From assembly GCA_023451375.1 (NCBI GenBank), contig JAEXZS010000021.1, positions 1 to 52,806 on the forward strand: DNA of 52,806 nucleotides, written 5' to 3'. Below the pieces are notes generated by a model, which saw only the letters and a list, made by a program, of their open reading frames with translations, was not told the DNA's origin and did not search any database. Origin of the DNA: Pseudomonadota bacterium. Lineage in GTDB: Bacteria > Pseudomonadota > Alphaproteobacteria > Caulobacterales > Caulobacteraceae. Of this stretch, positions 9,932-18,127 are shown piece by piece. The translations under genes and the position numbers were made by a program. Position 1 is the first letter of the stretch, and each line of letters starts with the position of its first letter.

Positions 9932-11245
9932 ATGATCCGAAACGCCGCCCTCGCCCTCCTGATCGTGGCCGGGGCGGCGGCCTTCGCCTTCCCGGCCCCG
10001 GCGCAGGACGCGCTTCTGGCCCACCAGGCGCCGCTGGCGATCGATCCGGCGGCGACCGCCTGGGTGCTGACCGCCACCGCTTTGGTGCTGATGATGACCC
10101 TGCCGGGGCTGGCGCTGTTCTACGGCGGCATGGTCAGTAAGAAGAACATCATCAGCGTCATCGCCCAGTCCGCCGCCGCCTTCGGCGTGGTGACGGTGCT
10201 GTGGTTCATCGCCGGCTACAGCCTGTCGTTCGGCGCGGGGCCGGCGGCGGTGGACGGCGTCATCGGGGGGTTGCAGGCCGCCTTCCTGAACGGCGTGACG
10301 GCCGAGACGGCGCACAGCCTGACGCCCGGCCTGCCCGAGCTGCTGTTCGTCAGCTTCCAGCTGACCTTCGCCGTCATCACCCCGGCCCTGATCGCCGGCG
10401 CCTTCGCCGAGCGGATGAGGTTCTCGGCCGGCGTGCTGTTCTTCGCCCTGTGGCACCTGATCGTCTATGCGCCGATCTGCCACCAGGTCTGGGGCGGCGG
10501 ATACCTGGGCGGGCTGGGCGTGCTCGATTTCGCCGGCGGCGCGGTGGTCCATGTCAACGCCGGCGTCGCGGGCCTGGTCTGCGCCCTGGTCCTGGGGCCG
10601 CGCCACGGCTTCGGCCGGGACAACATGGCTCCGGCCAATCTGGCCTACAGCGCCATCGGCACGGGCCTGCTGCTGGTCGGCTGGATCGGCTTCAACGCCG
10701 GTTCGGCCGGCGCCGCCGACGCCCTGGCGGCCACGGCCGCCTTCAACACCATCCTCGCCGCCGGCAGCGCGGCGGTGGGATGGATGGTCGTCGAATGGAT
10801 CGAGCGCAAGCGCCCGACCCTGCTGGGCCTGCTGTCCGGCATCGTCGGCGGCCTGGTCGCGATCACCCCCGCCGCCGGCTTCGTCGATCCAAAGGGCGCC
10901 TTCTTCATCGGACTGATCGCCGGCCCGGCCTGCTATGCGGGCGCCGTCTGGCTGAAGCATGCGCTGAAGTACGACGACAGCCTCGACGCCTTCGGCGTGC
11001 ACGGGGTCGGCGGCATCGTCGGCGCCCTGCTGACCGGCCTGTTCGCCACCACCGCGGTCAATCCCTTGGCCGAGGGCGCGACGATCTGGAAGCAGGCGAT
11101 CGGCCTGGCCGGCGCCATGGTCTGGAGCGCCGCGGGCACCTTCCTGGTCCTGATGATCTGCAAGTTCACCACCGGCCTGCGCGTCGTCAGGGAGCAGGAG
11201 ATCGAGGGGCTGGACTACACCCAGCACGGCGAGGCCCTCCACTGA
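9932..11245 (+). CDS. amt: Ammonium transporter (Amt/MEP family)
   Basis: Inner-membrane trimeric channel for ammonium/ammonia uptake. 437 residues: a cleavable-looking signal peptide (about residues 1-24, ending APAQ), then about eleven hydrophobic segments. The twin pore histidines are seen in VVHVNAGVAGL and FGVHGVGGIVG. The gene starts 31 bases after gltB, so uptake and assimilation genes are probably co-transcribed. No glnK/PII gene accompanies it, although amt is commonly paired with glnK in proteobacteria; ubiA follows instead. Confidence 0.93.
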   Translation: MIRNAALALLIVAGAAAFAFPAPAQDALLAHQAPLAIDPAATAWVLTATALVLMMTLPGLALFYGGMVSKKNIISVIAQSAAAFGVVTVLWFIAGYSLSFGAGPAAVDGVIGGLQAAFLNGVTAETAHSLTPGLPELLFVSFQLTFAVITPALIAGAFAERMRFSAGVLFFALWHLIVYAPICHQVWGGGYLGGLGVLDFAGGAVVHVNAGVAGLVCALVLGPRHGFGRDNMAPANLAYSAIGTGLLLVGWIGFNAGSAGAADALAATAAFNTILAAGSAAVGWMVVEWIERKRPTLLGLLSGIVGGLVAITPAAGFVDPKGAFFIGLIAGPACYAGAVWLKHALKYDDSLDAFGVHGVGGIVGALLTGLFATTAVNPLAEGATIWKQAIGLAGAMVWSAAGTFLVLMICKFTTGLRVVREQEIEGLDYTQHGEALH

Positions 11246-11299
11246 CCGCACGCGCCGCGCGGCCTTCACGCCCCGGTCCATTCCCGCTAAGCCGTCGGC

Positions 11300-12328
11300 A
11301 TGACCTCCGCCCCCCTTCCCGACGCCGGCGCCAACTGGGTCGACCGGCACGCGCCGGAGGGGCTGAAGCCGTGGCTGAAGCTGGGCCGGTTCGACCGGCC
11401 GATCGGCGTCTGGCTGCTGCTGCTGCCCGGCTGGCAGGGGATCGCCCTGGCCTTGGCCCAGTATCGCCAGCCGCCTGGCCTCTATGAGCTGTGGCTGTTC
11501 GCCGGCTTCGGGATCGGCGCCTGCCTGATGCGGGCCGCCGGCTGCGCCTTCAACGACATCGTCGATCGCGACTTCGACGCCCGCGTCGCCCGCACCGCCC
11601 AGCGGCCGATTCCGTCCGGCCGCATCAGCGTGAAACAGGCCTGGGCTTTCGTCGTCGGCTGCAGCCTGGTCAGCCTGCTGATCCTGCTGACCCTGCCGAC
11701 GGCCGCCATCCTGCTGGGGGTCGGCTCCCTGGCTCTGGTCGCCGCCTATCCCTTCATGAAGCGCATCACCTGGTGGCCGCAGGCCTGGCTGGGCGTGACC
11801 TTCAACTGGGGGGCGCTGATGGGGTTCGCCGCCGCCCTGCCTCTGGCCGCCGCCGCCCTGTTGCCGCCGGACATCGCGGGCGAGTTCCGCCCCTTCCTCT
11901 GGTCGCCCGCGTCCGATGGAGACCACGCCGTCGCCCTGGCCTGGCAAGCCTATCCGCCGGCGGTTCTGCTGTGGCTCGGCGGCGTCTTCTGGACCCTCGG
12001 CTACGACACCATCTACGCCCTGCAGGACATCGAGGACGACGCCATGGTCGGGGTGAAGTCCTCGGCGCGGCGCCTGGCCTCGGCGTTGCGTCCGGGCGTG
12101 GCCGTCTTCTACGCCCTGGCCGTCGTCCTCGCCGCCACGGTCGGCCTGGCCGCGAGCCTCGGTCCGGCGTTCTGGCTGGGCCTCGTCCTCTACGCCGCCC
12201 ATCTCGCCCGGCAGGTCGCGCGCATCGACCGCGACGATCCGGCCCTGGCGCTGCGCCTGTTCAAGTCCAATCGCGAGGCCGGGCTGATCCTGCTCGGCGC
12301 CATCGCCCTCGGTTTCGTCGGCCTGTGA
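11300..12328 (+). CDS. ubiA: 4-hydroxybenzoate polyprenyltransferase
   Basis: Integral membrane prenyltransferase that attaches the polyprenyl tail to 4-hydroxybenzoate in ubiquinone synthesis. Both Asp-rich substrate motifs are present: NDIVDRDFDARVARTAQRP and YALQDIEDDAMVG. About eight hydrophobic helices. At 342 residues it is longer than the usual 290-310. The extra length is an N-terminal stretch of about 25 residues and a loop of about 25 residues before the second motif (around residues 195-220), which contains FRPFLWSPASDGDHA. No other ubi gene is adjacent. Confidence 0.93.
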   Translation: MTSAPLPDAGANWVDRHAPEGLKPWLKLGRFDRPIGVWLLLLPGWQGIALALAQYRQPPGLYELWLFAGFGIGACLMRAAGCAFNDIVDRDFDARVARTAQRPIPSGRISVKQAWAFVVGCSLVSLLILLTLPTAAILLGVGSLALVAAYPFMKRITWWPQAWLGVTFNWGALMGFAAALPLAAAALLPPDIAGEFRPFLWSPASDGDHAVALAWQAYPPAVLLWLGGVFWTLGYDTIYALQDIEDDAMVGVKSSARRLASALRPGVAVFYALAVVLAATVGLAASLGPAFWLGLVLYAAHLARQVARIDRDDPALALRLFKSNREAGLILLGAIALGFVGL

Positions 12329-12354
12329 TTGGGCCCGTCATGAAGGAGACCCGC

Positions 12355-13176
12355 ATGACCTTCTCCGTCCGCACCCTGGTCCTAACCGTCTCGGTCGCCG
12401 CCGCCCTGGCCGCCTGTCAGCGTCGTGAGGACAAGGCGGAGGCCCCGGCCGCCGCGCCCGCCGCCGCTCCGGCCGCCGCCGGGGCGCCGATGCGCTTCGA
12501 GGACAAGACCGAATACGCCGCCGTCAAGCTGACCCTGCCGGAAGCGATCAAGGGTCAGCCCGACCTGCACGCTCCGCTCTACGCCGCCGCCGTCCGCGAC
12601 CTGCAGCAGTTCGAGGAAGGCGCCCAGGGCGACCTCAGCGAGGCCGGCGGCGGCCCCAATCCCTATGAGAAGACCATCGCCTATGCGGCGGGCGGAGAGA
12701 CCGACAAGCTGCTCAGCCTGTCGCGCACCGACTTCGAATATACCGGCGGCGCCCACCCCAACACCCGCTTTTCGGCGGTGCTGTGGGACAAGGCGCTGAA
12801 GAAGCGGCTGGGCTTCGCCGACCTGTTCCGGGCCGGCGCCGACCTCTCGGCGCTGGACAAGCTTCTGTGCGACGCCGCCAACCTGGCCAAGCAGGCCCGC
12901 TCTCCCGGGTCGGAGCGGGCGACCCGGGACGGGAAGATGTGGACCTGCCCCAAGGCCGTCTCCACCCCCTTCATCCTGTCGCCCGGCACGGTTCCCGGCA
13001 AGGCGGGCGGCGTGACCTTCCTGATCGGCGCCTATCAGATCGGCCCCTATTCGGACGGCGACTACTGGATCGCCCTGCCGCAAGACGCCTTCCGCTCGCT
13101 GCTGAACCCGGCCTACGCCGACCAGTTCGCCGGCGCCCCGGTCAAGGCCGGCGACGTGACGCCGCCGCGGGGCTGA
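12355..13176 (+). CDS. DUF3298-type (RsiV C-terminal-like) lipoprotein
   Basis: 273 residues. The start at 12355 is chosen because AAGGAG lies 6 bases upstream and because it gives a clean lipoprotein signal, MTFSVRTLVLTVSVAAALAACQ, with Cys at about residue 22. An Ala/Pro linker follows, then a domain with FEYTGGAHPNTRF and a YQIGPYSDGDYWIALP segment, typical of DUF3298/PdaC-type domains of envelope proteins. The molecular role is unknown. It ends directly against the convergent alpha/beta hydrolase gene with no spacer. Confidence 0.75.
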   Translation: MTFSVRTLVLTVSVAAALAACQRREDKAEAPAAAPAAAPAAAGAPMRFEDKTEYAAVKLTLPEAIKGQPDLHAPLYAAAVRDLQQFEEGAQGDLSEAGGGPNPYEKTIAYAAGGETDKLLSLSRTDFEYTGGAHPNTRFSAVLWDKALKKRLGFADLFRAGADLSALDKLLCDAANLAKQARSPGSERATRDGKMWTCPKAVSTPFILSPGTVPGKAGGVTFLIGAYQIGPYSDGDYWIALPQDAFRSLLNPAYADQFAGAPVKAGDVTPPRG

Positions 13177-14124
13177 TCACTCCGCCAGGAAGGCGTCCAG
13201 CCGTTCGGCGAACCGCTCCGGCTGGTCGGCCATGATGAAGTGGCGGCTGCCGTCCATGCGGATCAGGGCGACGTCGGGCAGGGCGGCGTATTCCCGGCCC
13301 CACAGCGCGTCGGCCATCGCGGCCGGCGCCCCGCCGTCCGCGTCGGCGGCGTAGAGCGCCGTGACCGGCGTGGTCATGGCCGCCAGGCCTGGGCGGGCGT
13401 CGGTCGTCATCACGTCCGTCATCGCCGCCGCCGTCGCCCGCCGGTCGCTGGCCATCGACCAGTCGACGATCCGCGCCTGTTCCGCCGGCGTGCGCGACAG
13501 GGCCCGCGCCGTCGCTTCCTGCTGCGCGCGATAGGTCGCCTCGTCCGCGCCGATGATCGCGGCCGCCGCCTGCCGGGCGAAGGGGCGCGCGCTCTCGACC
13601 GTCGCGGCGGGGCCGAACATGGCGCTGTAGAAGGGCAGGGAATCCACCGTCATCAACCGCCCGACCAGGTCCGGATGCCGCTGCGCCAGCAGCAGGCCGC
13701 TGAGCCCGCCCAGCGAATGGCCGACCACCGCCGGCTGCGCCAGGCCCGCCTCGCGGATATAGCGGGCCAGCGCCTCGACCTCGGGCAGGACGAAGGCGCC
13801 GTCGCCGTGGCGCCAGGGTTCGCCGGCGAACCCCGCCAGCTGCACCAGATGAACCCGGTGCGTCGTCTTCAGCCGATCGGCCGTGGCCCGCCACACCTCC
13901 CGGGACGAGGCCAGGCCGGGGATGAGGATCAGGTCTGGACCCTGGCCGACCACCTCGACCGACAGCCGGTCGGATACGAAGGGGGGCGCGGCGAGGGGCG
14001 CCTGGGCCGGACCGGGACGCGCATGGGCGGCGCCGACGCCCACGGCCGGCAAGAGGGCGCAGACCGCCAGGCCGAACAGCACGGCGCGCAGGCGCGGGGG
14101 CGCCTTGGGTAAGGCGTTGAACAT
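13177..14124 (-). CDS. Secreted alpha/beta-hydrolase
   Basis: 315 residues with an N-terminal signal peptide (hydrophobic about 13-33, AHA cleavage-like site). Alpha/beta-hydrolase fold: the oxyanion-region LIPGLASSREVW, the nucleophile elbow VGHSLGG (Ser at about residue 140), an acid candidate in the ALYAADADGG segment and the catalytic His in MDGSRHFIM. Substrate unknown; an esterase or lipase-like role in the periplasm is reasonable. Its stop codon abuts that of the preceding gene on the other strand. Confidence 0.82.
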   Translation of the reverse strand: MFNALPKAPPRLRAVLFGLAVCALLPAVGVGAAHARPGPAQAPLAAPPFVSDRLSVEVVGQGPDLILIPGLASSREVWRATADRLKTTHRVHLVQLAGFAGEPWRHGDGAFVLPEVEALARYIREAGLAQPAVVGHSLGGLSGLLLAQRHPDLVGRLMTVDSLPFYSAMFGPAATVESARPFARQAAAAIIGADEATYRAQQEATARALSRTPAEQARIVDWSMASDRRATAAAMTDVMTTDARPGLAAMTTPVTALYAADADGGAPAAMADALWGREYAALPDVALIRMDGSRHFIMADQPERFAERLDAFLAE

Positions 14125-14163
14125 CGATGTCTCCTTCGGATCGTGAGGGGTTTTGCGCCGCCG

Positions 14164-14361
14164 TCAGGCGTGCCGGTTCTCGAAAATCTCTTCCACCGGC
14201 TTCTGGAAGGTGGCGGCGATGCGGTAGGCCAGGTCCAGCGACGGGTCGTGCCGCTCGGTCTCCAGGGCGATCACCGCCTGGCGGGACACGCCCAGCGCCT
14301 GGCCCAGCTGTTCCTGCGTCCAGCCACGCTCGACGCGCAGCAGCTTCAGCCGGTTCTTCAT
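14164..14361 (-). CDS. Small Xre-family repressor
   Basis: 65 residues, almost only a helix-turn-helix: WTQEQLGQALGVSRQAVIALE. This class of short Xre regulator typically pairs with a small membrane protein and controls its own operon. Its ATG overlaps the stop of the upstream membrane-protein gene by four bases (ATGA). Two 17-bp direct repeats before the operon are likely binding sites. Confidence 0.88.
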   Translation of the reverse strand: MKNRLKLLRVERGWTQEQLGQALGVSRQAVIALETERHDPSLDLAYRIAATFQKPVEEIFENRHA

Positions 14362-14765
14362 CGGCTGCTTCGGATGAGGGGCGCGGCCATGCCGAAGGCG
14401 GCCCAGAACACGGCGTAGACCAGCCACGCCGGCAGGTGCGGCGCGTCGGCGAAGGTTTCGCCGAAGCCCCAGAACACGGCCACGGCCATGGCGATCCCCG
14501 CCGCGACGATGAACTGTTTCGCCGTCATGGCGCGCAAGAATTCGTCGCTCTCGCGCATCAGCGCCAAGGTGGCCCAGATCTGGCCGATCACCGGCGCGGA
14601 CACCGCCGCCGCCAGCACCCACCCGGCCGGTTCGCCGATGAGCCCGTCGAAGGCGTCGGTCGCCATCATCGAAATGCAGATGACCATGTAGGGGATCATG
14701 AAGGCCATGGTCCGGACGACATACCGCCTGTGGGCGGGGGTTCCAGTCTTCCAAGTCGACAGCAT
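14358..14765 (-). CDS. Small integral membrane protein paired with Xre regulator
   Basis: 135 residues with about four hydrophobic helices (around 18-40, 48-68, 83-100, 108-125). The start at 14765 is supported by GGAGAG about 8 bases upstream; longer frames upstream would run through the promoter repeats. No enzymatic motif. By position it is the partner of the downstream repressor; such pairs are common but poorly understood. I do not recognise a named family with certainty. Confidence 0.75.
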   Translation of the reverse strand: MLSTWKTGTPAHRRYVVRTMAFMIPYMVICISMMATDAFDGLIGEPAGWVLAAAVSAPVIGQIWATLALMRESDEFLRAMTAKQFIVAAGIAMAVAVFWGFGETFADAPHLPAWLVYAVFWAAFGMAAPLIRSSR

Positions 14766-14780
14766 CGCGGGCTCTCCATT

Positions 14781-14824
14781 TGTAAGGCGAACATGACATC
14801 GGCTTGATGTAAGGTCAACATGAC
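14781..14824 (-). promoter_or_regulatory. Tandem operator-like repeats over the membrane protein/Xre promoter
   Basis: Two copies of a 17-bp sequence, TGTAAGGCGAACATGAC (14781-14797) and TGTAAGGTCAACATGAC (14808-14824), match at 15 of 17 positions and are spaced 27 bp start to start. Each is a loose palindrome (TGT...ACA-like ends). On the minus strand the outer copy contains TTGACC, and 17 bases later the inner copy contains CATGTT, so the repeats overlay plausible -35 and weak -10 elements. Autorepression by the Xre protein is inferred. Confidence 0.6.
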
Positions 14825-14896
14825 TTTCTGACAGGCTGCGCCGACAGGGGCGGATCCGGCTATCCGCCGGGCCGGCCAGCGCATACACCACCCGCC

Positions 14897-15547
14897 ATGG
14901 GCGTCGCCGACCCCGCCCTCTTCATTCGCGAGAACACCCGCCTTCAGCGCGTGCCGCATGCGCCGGAGATTTCGCTGTGGCTGGCCGACGAGATCACGCC
15001 CATCTGGCGACTGACCGAGGAGGAACTGGGCGAGATGGGCCTGCCGCCGCCGTTCTGGGCCTTCGCCTGGGCGGGCGGTCAGGCGCTGGCCCGGTATCTG
15101 CTGGATCATCCCGAGGCGGTGGCCGGCAGGCGCGTGCTCGACTTCGCCGCCGGCTCGGGCCTCGTCGGCGTGGCGGCCATGAAGGCGGGCGCCGCGGCCT
15201 GCCTGTGCGCCGATATCGACCGCTTCAGCGAGGCCGCCGTCGCCGCCAACGCCCAGGCCAACGGCGTGGTCCTGGGCTATGTCGGCGAAGATCTGCTGGA
15301 GCGCGCGCCGCCGGACGTGGACGTCATCTGCGCCGGCGACATCTGCTACGAAAAGCCGATGACCGATGCGGTGCTGGCGTGGCTCCGGCGGGCGCGCGAC
15401 CGGGGCGTCCGCGTGCTGATCGGCGACCCCGGCCGAACCTATTTCCCGCGCACCGGCCTCGACTTCCTGGCCGAATACCAGGTGCCGACCACGCGGGAGC
15501 TGGAGGACCAGGAGATCAAGCGGTCCGCCGTCTGGGCCATGCCCTGA
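14897..15547 (+). CDS. Class I SAM methyltransferase, ETF-beta lysine methyltransferase-like
   Basis: 216 residues. It carries the FIRENTRLQRVPHAPEI start and the PPPFWAFAWAGGQALARYLLD block, the SAM-binding motif VLDFAAGSGLVGVAA and a GDICYEKPM post-motif. This set resembles the METTL20/ETFBKMT group, which methylates lysines of the electron-transfer flavoprotein beta subunit. Older annotations call these nicotinamide N-methyltransferase-like. The start lies only about 130 bases from the divergent membrane-protein gene. The substrate assignment is from family resemblance. Confidence 0.8.
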   Translation: MGVADPALFIRENTRLQRVPHAPEISLWLADEITPIWRLTEEELGEMGLPPPFWAFAWAGGQALARYLLDHPEAVAGRRVLDFAAGSGLVGVAAMKAGAAACLCADIDRFSEAAVAANAQANGVVLGYVGEDLLERAPPDVDVICAGDICYEKPMTDAVLAWLRRARDRGVRVLIGDPGRTYFPRTGLDFLAEYQVPTTRELEDQEIKRSAVWAMP

Positions 15548-15553
15548 CGCCCG

Positions 15554-15628
15554 CTGCGCGACCAGCCGGCGCGTGGCCGTCCGGCGCGCGACCGTCCGGC
15601 GCGCGACCGTCTAGTGCGCGACCGGCCG
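15554..15628. repeat. Five tandem 15-bp units spanning the pfpI stop codon
   Basis: Units begin at 15554, 15569, 15584, 15599 and 15614; the core is GCGCGCGACCGTCCG with a few substitutions. The pfpI stop (15611-15613, minus strand) lies in the fourth unit, where CCG has become CTA; the fifth unit encodes the last pfpI residues. A 15-base period keeps reading frame. Confidence 0.8.
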
Positions 15629-16204
15629 CGCCTGCTCGGCCTTGTCCGCCTGTCCGCGGTGGCGGCCCTCGGCGAATTCCTCGATCATCTTGGCGTTGAA
15701 GGCGGGAATGTCGTCCGGCTTGCGGCTGGTGACCAGGCCGTCGTCGACGACCACCTCCTCGTCGACGACGTTGGCGCCGGCGTTCCGCAGGTCCGTGCGG
15801 ATGCTCTCGAAGCCGGTCAGCGTCCGCCCTTCGACCACGCCCGCCTCGATCAGCAGCCACGGCGCGTGACAGATGGCCGCGACCGGCTTGCCGGCGTCGA
15901 AGAAGGCGCGGACGAACTTCACCGCGTCCGGGTCGGCGCGCAGCTGGTCCGGATTGGCCACGCCGCCCGGCAGCATCAACGCCGAATAGGCCGAGGCGTC
16001 CACGCCCGCCACCGCCTTGTCGGCCGTGATCTTGTCGCCCGGCGTCAGGTGGTTGAAGCCCTGGAAGTCGCCCGCCTTCAGCGAGACGATCTCGACCGCG
16101 GCGCCGGCGTCGCGCAACGCCTTCACCGGTTCAGTCAGCTCGACCAGTTCGACGCCGTCGGTGGCCAGGACGGCGACGGTCTTTCCGGAAAGGGACTGGG
16201 CCAT
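15611..16204 (-). CDS. DJ-1/PfpI family protein (type 1 glutamine amidotransferase-like)
   Basis: 197 residues. The DJ-1/PfpI fold is shown by VAVLATDGVELVELTEPVKAL, LMLPGGVANPD and the nucleophile elbow AAICHAPWLL with its Cys-His pair, plus LTGFESIRTDLRNAG. The family includes the stress proteins YhbO and PfpI, described as proteases or protein deglycases; which applies here is unknown. The start at 16204 has GGAGCG about 7 bases upstream. The C-terminus runs into a tandem-repeat tract, so its length may vary between strains. Confidence 0.88.
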   Translation of the reverse strand: MAQSLSGKTVAVLATDGVELVELTEPVKALRDAGAAVEIVSLKAGDFQGFNHLTPGDKITADKAVAGVDASAYSALMLPGGVANPDQLRADPDAVKFVRAFFDAGKPVAAICHAPWLLIEAGVVEGRTLTGFESIRTDLRNAGANVVDEEVVVDDGLVTSRKPDDIPAFNAKMIEEFAEGRHRGQADKAEQARPVAH

Positions 16205-16309
16205 GGGAAGCGCTCCATTCGTTTGGGGGATGAGCCTGACAAACCCGTCCCGCCCCGCCGGGTTGCGGCTCCGCTTGGAGGAAATCCGCCCCGCGCCCAT
16301 ATCCCGCTC

Positions 16310-16696
16310 ATGCGAGTCTTCCTGATCCTGACGACCCTGGCCGTGGTCGCGGCCACATCGGCGACCGCCCAGGCCTGGCGGCCCTATCAGCCGCCCTACG
16401 CGGCCTATCCGGGCGGGACGGCGGCGGCCATCGCCGATCAGCACCGCTATGAAAACGAGCGGCTGCTGGCGGCCCAGGCCGGCGCCGCCCTGGCCCGCCA
16501 GCAGCAGTTGGAGACCCAGATCCGGCGTCAACAGCTCGAAGCCGCGCGCCGGCAGGCGGACCCCCTTCCGACGCCGCCTCGGCCCCTCTATTCGCCCGAG
16601 CAGGAGCGCGTGCTGCGCCAGGGCGCCGCCGAGCGTCGCGCCCGCGCTTCCGAAGGCGTCACACAGATCGACGACTGGCTGGATCGTCCGAACTGA
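16310..16696 (+). CDS. Small secreted protein of unknown function
   Basis: 128 residues with an N-terminal signal peptide (MRVFLILTTLAVVAATSATAQA, cleavage near 22). A Pro/Tyr-rich stretch follows, then a Gln/Arg/Ala-rich helix (about 45-85) likely to be coiled coil. The C-terminus is QIDDWLDRPN. No known domain recognised. It sits between pfpI (divergent) and the metallopeptidase gene downstream. Confidence 0.65.
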   Translation: MRVFLILTTLAVVAATSATAQAWRPYQPPYAAYPGGTAAAIADQHRYENERLLAAQAGAALARQQQLETQIRRQQLEAARRQADPLPTPPRPLYSPEQERVLRQGAAERRARASEGVTQIDDWLDRPN

Positions 16697-16758
16697 CGCA
16701 TCCCTTCTCCTCGATCCGCGTTCCGGCCTAGCTTGAATCTGACGCGGAGGGACGGGGC

Positions 16759-17610
16759 ATGCGGTGGCAGGGCGGAAGAACCGGCGGCGGCGGGATCGAG
16801 GACCGGCGCGGCCTGGGCGGCGGCGCCATCGCCGGCGGGGGGCTGGGCGTCGGCGTGCTGGCGCTGCTCGGCTATGTCTTCTTCGGCATCGATCCTTCGA
16901 CCACGACCCAGCTGGCCAGCCAGTTCGGCGGCGTCGGCGCGCAGGAGCAGCAGGGCCAGACCGGCACGCCCGAGGACCAGGCCGGCCGGTTCGTCGACGT
17001 CATCGGCGGCAACATCAACGATGTCTGGGCCGGGCGCCTGCAAGGCTATCAGCAGCCCAAGGTCGTCATCTATGAACAGGGCGCCTCGACCGGTTGCGGC
17101 TTCGGCCAGTCGGCGATGGGGCCGTTCTACTGTCCCAGCGATCGCACCGTCTACCTGGACCTCGGCTTCTGGCAGGAGCTGGAACGGCTGGGCGGCTCCA
17201 GCGCCGACTTCGCCAAGGCCTATGTCATCGCCCACGAGTTCGGCCATCACCTCCAGACCCTGACCGGCGCCTCCGCCCAGGTCCGAGAGGCGCAGCAGCG
17301 GGCGCGGGGCGAGGCCGAGGCCAACCGCTACTCCGTCGCGCTGGAGCTTCAGGCGGACTGCTACGCCGGCGTCTGGGCCGCCAACGCCTCGGCCGCGTCC
17401 AACGGCGCGGTGGCGCTGGAGCCCGGCGATTTCGAGGCCGGCATGAAGACCGCCCAGGCCATCGGCGACGACGCCCTGCAGAGCGGCGCCGGCCGCCGCG
17501 TCTCGCCCGAGAGCTTCACCCACGGCTCCTCGGCCCAGCGGGTCGAATGGCTGCAGCGCGGCTACCGGTCCGGCGATCCCGCCGCCTGCGACACCTTCAG
17601 CGGGGCGTGA
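16759..17610 (+). CDS. Neutral zinc metallopeptidase, YpfJ family
   Basis: 283 residues. A Gly-rich N-terminus and a single membrane helix (about 22-42) are followed by the metallopeptidase domain. The zinc-binding HEFGHH motif is in YVIAHEFGHHLQTLTG, and the distal ELQADCYAGVWA segment supplies the third ligand. The start MRWQGGRTGGGGIEDRRG is typical of the YpfJ group. It is probably anchored to the membrane with its catalytic domain outside the cytoplasm; its substrate is unknown. Confidence 0.92.
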   Translation: MRWQGGRTGGGGIEDRRGLGGGAIAGGGLGVGVLALLGYVFFGIDPSTTTQLASQFGGVGAQEQQGQTGTPEDQAGRFVDVIGGNINDVWAGRLQGYQQPKVVIYEQGASTGCGFGQSAMGPFYCPSDRTVYLDLGFWQELERLGGSSADFAKAYVIAHEFGHHLQTLTGASAQVREAQQRARGEAEANRYSVALELQADCYAGVWAANASAASNGAVALEPGDFEAGMKTAQAIGDDALQSGAGRRVSPESFTHGSSAQRVEWLQRGYRSGDPAACDTFSGA

Positions 17611-17717
17611 CCGGCGCATCGCGTCGCCCCCGGCGAATCCGCGCAGGCGCGACGGGGCCGTTGCGACCGGGCCGCCCGACGGTCTAGAAGCCGGGTTCGC
17701 GCAACGGAGAAACGTCC

Positions 17718-18023
17718 ATGGGCTTCGCCATCGTCTGGCTGATCAACGCCGTCATCAGTCTGATGATCTGGTTCATCATCGCCCAGGCCATCCTCAGCTG
17801 GCTGGTCGCCTTCGACGTGATCAACTACCGCAACCGCTTCGTCCATTCGGTCGGCAGCTTCCTGGACCAGGTGACCCGCCCGCTGCTGGAGCCGTTCCGG
17901 CGCATCATCCCGTCGCTGGGCGGCATCGACATCTCGCCCATCGTGGTCATCCTGCTGCTCCAGTTCGTCAGCGTGCTGTTCAATCGCACGGCCGGCCCGG
18001 CCCTGGTCCAGATGCTGGGATGA
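17718..18023 (+). CDS. YggT family membrane protein
   Basis: 101 residues with two hydrophobic regions separated by the conserved NRFVHSVGSFLDQVTRPLLEPFRRIIPSLGGIDISPI-type loop (partly quoted). YggT proteins are small inner-membrane proteins linked in various bacteria to osmotic-shock tolerance and division; exact function unsettled. An AACGGAGAAA stretch upstream provides the ribosome-binding site. Confidence 0.9.
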   Translation: MGFAIVWLINAVISLMIWFIIAQAILSWLVAFDVINYRNRFVHSVGSFLDQVTRPLLEPFRRIIPSLGGIDISPIVVILLLQFVSVLFNRTAGPALVQMLG

Positions 18024-18127
18024 GGCGACACGGCCGGCGGGATTCTGTCGGTTCCGCGCCTAAGGGGCCTTGCGCCGCGCGGCGACCTTCCTAAGGTGCC
18101 CGCCCCGACAACTCTCGACCGCGGTTC

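Noticed and set aside
5353..10077. Very long open frame antisense to gltB (also antisense to mutS and acnA)
   Set aside because: High third-position GC in the true genes leaves antisense frames open. The translated products are low-complexity Arg/Gly/Gln/Ala sequences without domains.
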